Source: an uncultured Oscillospiraceae bacterium (GTDB taxonomy: Bacteria > Bacillota > Clostridia > Oscillospirales > Ruminococcaceae). Taken from it: a DNA stretch of 10,235 bases. This document shows positions 6,537 to 10,235 of this stretch, one piece after another. The position numbers were made by a program, and so were the translations under genes. The notes beneath the pieces are model-generated. The model worked only from the letters and a program-made list of their open reading frames with translations, made no database searches and had not been told where the DNA came from. The stretch is from assembly GCA_958448395.1 (NCBI GenBank), contig CAUDDP010000068.1, forward strand, positions 1-10,235. Reading direction: 5' to 3'. The number at the start of each line of letters is the position of its first letter. Position 1 is the stretch's first letter.

Positions 6537-7451
6537 TCAATCCATTGTATCTACATGTTTCAGGCAATGCCGCAACAAATAGCCCTCCCGTACGCCATAT
6601 TGGCTAACATATACCATTTTACTGTGCAGTTGTTTTAAAATCGCATCCAAAATCAACATTCCCGGCACAATCGTGTGTACACGTTCGGGACAAACACGCA
6701 AAATCCGTTTTTTGGCGGTTTCGTCTCGCTTCAACAGCGATTTTTTTAATTGCCGGAATTGATCCATCGTAAAAGAACGATTATCCGTCGGCAATTTATC
6801 TTGTTCCTGTATGAGTTGCAGCAACGCCCGTGCAGTGCCGCCGACCCCACAAACTACATCATAACGCGGCAGTTTTCCTGTTTTCACCTTTTTGAGTTCT
6901 CGTTGTACTCGCTCCTGTATCCGTTCTATTTCTGCATCCCGTGGTAAAAATTTCGATACCATTTCTGTATACAGACGCAGAGAACCAACTGGAATACTCT
7001 CCATGTAAGCTGGTCCATCTGCTGCAAAGGTTGCAATTTCTGTGCTGCCGCCGCCAATGTCTATCAATATGCCTTTTTCTAATGACGTACCATACATAAC
7101 ACCAAAATAATCCAGAAACGCTTCTTCATGACCAGAAATTACGTGTATTCGATAACCAGTACGCAAAAAAATGAAATCTACAGCTTCCTGTGTATTGGAG
7201 ATATTTCGCAAAGATGCTGTGGCAAACAAAACGGTTTCTGTCACATCAAACTGGGACAAAAGCGACTTGCAGGCACGCAATACATCACAGGCTTTTTCCA
7301 TTCCTTCTGTTGTCATCCGTCCCCCCTGCACATAACCAGCCAGTCCTGCCATATATTTTTTGGAAAATAGTATTTCAAATGTTGTTCCCTCAGTAACGTA
7401 TATGACCATGCGAATGGTGTTGGATCCCATATCAATCAATGCATATTTCAT
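6537..7451 (-). CDS. ppx: Short Ppx/GppA family phosphatase (probable exopolyphosphatase)
   Basis: This 304-residue protein has the ASKHA-fold Ppx/GppA core. Signs are the N-terminal phosphate loop region (IDMGSNTIR, 6-14), ATASLRN (78-84), the SGHEEA box with the likely catalytic glutamate (Glu109 or Glu110), the second phosphate loop DIGGGSTE (131-138), VGSLRL (155-160), CGVGGTAR (201-208) and YGVREGYL (285-292). It ends there, without the C-terminal HD-like domain of the roughly 500-residue enterobacterial enzymes; short single-core forms are common in Gram-positives. It should release phosphate from polyphosphate ends and/or hydrolyse pppGpp. GGAGG lies 9 bases before the ATG. It is divergent from ppk1, which supports a polyphosphate role. 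No good terminator follows it, so some transcription may run into the polyamine operon. Confidence 0.93.
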   Translation of the reverse strand: MKYALIDMGSNTIRMVIYVTEGTTFEILFSKKYMAGLAGYVQGGRMTTEGMEKACDVLRACKSLLSQFDVTETVLFATASLRNISNTQEAVDFIFLRTGYRIHVISGHEEAFLDYFGVMYGTSLEKGILIDIGGGSTEIATFAADGPAYMESIPVGSLRLYTEMVSKFLPRDAEIERIQERVQRELKKVKTGKLPRYDVVCGVGGTARALLQLIQEQDKLPTDNRSFTMDQFRQLKKSLLKRDETAKKRILRVCPERVHTIVPGMLILDAILKQLHSKMVYVSQYGVREGYLLRHCLKHVDTMD

Positions 7452-7552
7452 TTTTATTTTCCTCCAAAATTATTTCTTAACTAATTATCATAACATAGAT
7501 TATCGCAGTTCACGCCTCTGGCTGCTTACTGCATAGCTGTATGGATTTCTAT

Positions 7553-7581
7553 AGTATACTGCAATTTTAAGAAAAATACAA
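7553..7581 (-). promoter_or_regulatory. Sigma-A promoter of ppx
   Basis: On the minus strand TTGTAT (7581-7576) and TATACT (7558-7553) are 17 bases apart. Transcription would start near 7546 and leave a leader of about 95 bases. Confidence 0.65.
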
Positions 7582-7634
7582 CGCTGTTCTTGAAAATTCT
7601 CCAAAAAGATTATGTAAAAGAAATCGCACGAATC

Positions 7635-7672
7635 TTAACGTAAAAATAACAAACGATTTACATTTATGAACT
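7635..7672 (+). promoter_or_regulatory. Candidate PhoP/PhoB box in front of ppk1
   Basis: The hexamers TTAACG (7635), ATAACA (7646), TTTACA (7657) and the weaker TGAACT (7667) follow each other at 11, 11 and 10 bases. This matches the TTAACA-like direct repeats with one-helical-turn spacing bound by PhoP in Bacillus and by PhoB relatives. They end just upstream of the ppk1 -10 and cover about -72 to -35, the usual place for phosphate-starvation activation. The last repeat overlaps the weak -35. Binding is inferred. Confidence 0.5.
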
Positions 7673-7700
7673 GGCATAAAAACGAACGATGTAGTATAAT
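7671..7700 (+). promoter_or_regulatory. Promoter of ppk1
   Basis: A perfect TATAAT (7695-7700) has only a weak -35, CTGGCA (7671-7676), with an 18-base spacer. A strong -10 with a poor -35 fits a promoter needing an activator. The start would be near 7707. Confidence 0.65.
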
Positions 7701-7846
7701 AAAAGAAAGCCTTAACGCTCATATTTTTTCAACTTATTTGGCATATTTTTTGTGAAAGTTCCCCTATTTCAGAAATTTTAACCGAACGCCGATCCATTCC
7801 ATTTTCAATAAAGGCTCACCCCTTATTCCATGAGAACAAACCAAAC

Positions 7847-7852
7847 AGGAGG
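7847..7852 (+). promoter_or_regulatory. Ribosome binding site deciding the ppk1 start
   Basis: AGGAGG stands 7 bases before the ATG at 7860. The earlier in-frame ATG at 7830 has no such site and would place the ribosome site inside the gene. Confidence 0.85.
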
Positions 7853-7859
7853 CATTTTT

Positions 7860-9935
7860 ATGGCAGAGCAAAATTGCTATGTAAACCGGGAACTTTCCTG
7901 GTTAAAGTTTAACCAGCGTGTTATGGAGGAATCACAGGATTTTTCCAATCCGCTTTGCGAACGACTCTCTTTTTTATCCATTTTTCAAAGTAACTTAGAT
8001 GAATTTTTTATGGTACGGGTTGGCTCTCTTTTTGAAAAAATGCAGGTATCGAATAAAATTCGGGAAAATAAAACCAATATGACTTGCAAAGAACAGCTGG
8101 ACGCCATCTTTGAAAAAGTGCGGCATATGCTGCACGAGAAAGACAAGACCTATCGGAAACTCCAGAATGACCTCAAAACAGAGGGCGTTGAAATCGTAGA
8201 CTTCCATACGATTACGCAGCAAGAAGCAAATTATTTACAGTCTTATTTCCAGACAGAAATTGAACCGCTGCTGTCACCGCAAATTATCGGAAAAAAACAG
8301 CCGTTCCCGTTTTTACAAAACAAGGAAATCTATGCCGTTGTTGTTCTGGAGAAAAAAGGAAATGAAAAGCTTGGCATTGTCCCATGCAGCAGTGACGTTT
8401 TTCCAAAATATATCACCCTGCCAAACCAAAAAAACCGTTTTATTTTAACAGAAGAACTGATTCTGCATTTTGCATCTGATATATTCTCTCGTCACGTCAT
8501 TAAGAGCAAGTCTTTGATTCGGATTGTCCGCAGTGCAGATATTGATGCAGAAGAGGAAAATATCGAAGATGAAACCGACTATCGTGCTGCAATGGAAAAA
8601 CTACTGCGTGCCAGAAAGCGACTTCGTCCGGTAAAAATGGAATTTTCCAGACTGATGGATCCTGCCGTTATCGCAAAGCTTTGTGAATATCTACAGTTGA
8701 ATGAAGCACAGATTTTCCACTCAGAAGCACCGCTTAGTCTTTCTTTTTTCTCACAGGTTCGAGATCTGCTCCGAAAAAACCGTTCGCTTTTCTTTCCCAG
8801 AAGAGTCCCACAGCGTTCTGCCAGCATTGATGAACACCGTTCTATGATTGCACAGATTCAGGAAAAAGACCGTTTTCTCTCTTTCCCATTTGAAAGCATT
8901 CGTCCGTTCTTAAATTTGCTGCACGAAGCTGGAGAAGATCCGAGTGTCGTTTCCATTAAAATGACATTATATCGTGTTGCCACCAACAGTAAAATTGTAG
9001 AGGCATTGATAGAAGCCGCAGAAAATGGAAAGGACGTTGTCGTACTGGTAGAACTACGTGCTCGTTTTGATGAGGAAAACAACATTGAATGGTCTCGCCG
9101 CCTGGAAGAGGCTGGCTGCCGGATTATCTATGGTCTGGATAACCTCAAAGTACACTCCAAGCTCTGCCTGATTACTCGAAAAATTGGAAATGCAATTTCC
9201 TATATCACACAGGTTGGTACAGGAAATTATAATGAAAAAACAGCAGAAATTTATACAGACTACTCTCTGATGACGGCACGCTCAGAAATTGGTATGGAGG
9301 CAAGCCGGGTTTTCAACGCACTCTGTATGGGACAAACTATTAAACATACCGAATACCTGCTAGTTTCCCCACATTGTCTGCAAAATCATGTAGCAGACTT
9401 AATTGACATGGAAATAAAAAAGGCAAAGGCTGGACAGCCAGCTTATATTGGTCTCAAGGTCAATTCCTTGACTGATAAATATTTAATTGAAAAGTTGATT
9501 GCCGCCTCACAGGCAGGCGTAAAAATTGATATGATCGTACGGGGGATTTGCTGTTTGATTGCTGGTGTTCCCAAGATGACAGAAAATATTACAGTTCGCA
9601 GTATCGTAGGTCGATATTTGGAGCACACTCGTATTTATATTTTTGGTGCTGGCAATCAAGCTGCTGTGTATATTGCCTCAGCAGACTGGATGACCAGAAA
9701 TACAGTACGTCGTGTAGAAGTGGGAGCACCCATTTATGATAACGATATTAGGGAAAGAATTCTTTCTATGTTCCGTACGATGATGCGTGACAATGTTAAA
9801 GCAAGAATTCAACAGCCAGATGGCTCCTATCAGAAACCATCTGCAAGCTCCTCTCCCCTGAATGCACAGGAATATTTCTATGCACAGGCTTATGCGGCTA
9901 CAAAGACAATGACTGCTGCGGAGGAAATAAAGTAA
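7860..9935 (+). CDS. ppk1: Polyphosphate kinase 1
   Basis: The 691-residue protein (E. coli PPK1 has 688) reversibly moves the gamma phosphate of ATP onto inorganic polyphosphate. The four-domain layout is visible: the N-terminal helical domain with NRELSWLKFNQRV (9-21) and SNLDEFFMVRVG (44-55), a head domain to about 310, then two phospholipase-D-like C-terminal domains. C1 holds SIKMTLYRVA (365-374), VELRARFDEENNI (397-409) and LKVHSKLCLI (429-438), with His432 as the autophosphorylated histidine. C2 holds VRGICCL (560-566), YLEHTRIY (586-593) with His589, and SADWMTRN (607-614). The two histidines match E. coli His435 and His592. No membrane segment is seen, though PPK1 can associate with the membrane. 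It has its own promoter and terminator, so it is probably a single-gene transcript divergent from ppx. Confidence 0.97.
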   Translation: MAEQNCYVNRELSWLKFNQRVMEESQDFSNPLCERLSFLSIFQSNLDEFFMVRVGSLFEKMQVSNKIRENKTNMTCKEQLDAIFEKVRHMLHEKDKTYRKLQNDLKTEGVEIVDFHTITQQEANYLQSYFQTEIEPLLSPQIIGKKQPFPFLQNKEIYAVVVLEKKGNEKLGIVPCSSDVFPKYITLPNQKNRFILTEELILHFASDIFSRHVIKSKSLIRIVRSADIDAEEENIEDETDYRAAMEKLLRARKRLRPVKMEFSRLMDPAVIAKLCEYLQLNEAQIFHSEAPLSLSFFSQVRDLLRKNRSLFFPRRVPQRSASIDEHRSMIAQIQEKDRFLSFPFESIRPFLNLLHEAGEDPSVVSIKMTLYRVATNSKIVEALIEAAENGKDVVVLVELRARFDEENNIEWSRRLEEAGCRIIYGLDNLKVHSKLCLITRKIGNAISYITQVGTGNYNEKTAEIYTDYSLMTARSEIGMEASRVFNALCMGQTIKHTEYLLVSPHCLQNHVADLIDMEIKKAKAGQPAYIGLKVNSLTDKYLIEKLIAASQAGVKIDMIVRGICCLIAGVPKMTENITVRSIVGRYLEHTRIYIFGAGNQAAVYIASADWMTRNTVRRVEVGAPIYDNDIRERILSMFRTMMRDNVKARIQQPDGSYQKPSASSSPLNAQEYFYAQAYAATKTMTAAEEIK

Positions 9936-10005
9936 TTCCTAAATTTAGGAGAAACATTGGAAAGCTGTTAAAGCACATTGCTTATATAAAACCCAATATC
10001 AAACG

Positions 10006-10045
10006 AAAGCTGCTGCATTTCCATTTTAAAATGCAGCAGCTTTTT
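10006..10045 (+). terminator. Rho-independent terminator of ppk1
   Basis: A perfect 15-bp stem (10006-10020 with 10029-10043, core GCTGCTGCAT) closes an 8-base loop and runs into TTTTT at 10041-10045, with a second T run after it. It lies 70 bases past the ppk1 stop. Between them, the 14-bp palindrome TCCTAAATTTAGGA (9937-9950) sits right after the stop codon. Confidence 0.93.
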
Positions 10046-10111
10046 GTCATTTTTCAATCAAGTTTTATTATTTAATGTGAATTCGACAAGAATGCATTCT
10101 ACCGTTGCCAA

Positions 10112-10235
10112 TCACAAACTGTGCAGGCAGAATCGCTTCGCTCTCTGCCTGTGTCCGCTGTCCGCCCTATTTCCGTATCTAAATTTGCAGCCAAATCACT
10201 CTAAATTTCTACATTCTATATCGTTTTGTTATTTT
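10112..10235. repeat. Direct repeat, right copy (non-coding)
   Basis: This is the second copy of the repeat at 1-124, in the same direction, cut by the window end. Its hairpin is perfect here: CAGGCAGA (10124-10131) pairs with TCTGCCTG (10144-10151) around a 12-base loop; the left copy has one mismatch. Five of the seven differences between copies fall in 10169-10180. Like the left copy it lies just past a gene terminator. Confidence 0.9.

Larger units (their letters stand above)
7452..7859. promoter_or_regulatory. Divergent ppx/ppk1 promoter region
   Basis: This AT-rich stretch of 408 bases has no gene. It holds the ppx promoter (7553-7581, minus), hexamers resembling a Pho box (7635-7672), the ppk1 promoter (7671-7700, plus) and an untranslated leader of about 150 bases before ppk1. 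I see no convincing riboswitch or hairpin in the leader. Confidence 0.7.

Noticed and set aside
10089..10100. Palindrome AGAATGCATTCT, with the core GAATGCATTC also at 2583-2592
   Set aside because: Two short palindromes in AT-rich DNA are likely by chance and have no shared context.
1..10235. Composite transposon or genomic island bounded by the direct repeats
   Set aside because: There is no transposase, integrase, tRNA attachment site or change of composition, and all genes look like housekeeping metabolism.

Overview
The window looks like chromosome from a Gram-positive Firmicute, most likely a Clostridia member of the Ruminococcus/Oscillospiraceae kind. This is inferred from AT-rich intergenic DNA, sigma-A-type promoters, strong GGAGG ribosome sites, a Bacillus-type PLP arginine/lysine decarboxylase and a short Ppx/GppA protein. 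The genus is a guess. There are no phage, transposase, CRISPR, tRNA or rRNA genes.

Layout. Positions 1-124 and 10112-10235 are two copies of one non-coding direct repeat (117 of 124 positions identical, no gaps), so the repeat frames all the genes. Positions 264-6480 hold a six-gene polyamine operon on the minus strand. It reads from an extended -10 promoter (6452-6480) through speD, a speA-type decarboxylase, a DUF2314+DUF2185 protein, speE, a DUF1963 protein and a carboxyspermidine-dehydrogenase-like gene, and stops at a strong terminator (264-298). Upstream lies a Ppx/GppA phosphatase on the minus strand (6537-7451). A 408-bp divergent promoter region separates it from ppk1 on the plus strand (7860-9935), which ends at its own terminator (10006-10045).

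How the genes fit together. SpeA makes agmatine (or cadaverine if it acts on lysine). SpeD makes decarboxylated S-adenosylmethionine, and SpeE transfers its aminopropyl group to a diamine. The last gene belongs to the other bacterial spermidine route, which uses aspartate semialdehyde. Agmatinase and carboxyspermidine decarboxylase are not in the window. Ppk1 makes polyphosphate and Ppx probably degrades it or hydrolyses pppGpp, so polycation and polyanion metabolism sit side by side.

Most interesting points: two small proteins of families linked to toxin immunity sit inside the polyamine operon without a toxin; elements of two spermidine routes share one operon; 11-bp-spaced hexamers resembling a PhoP/PhoB box lie in front of ppk1; a GC-rich foldable block precedes the DUF1963 gene; and the framing repeat can form hairpins.
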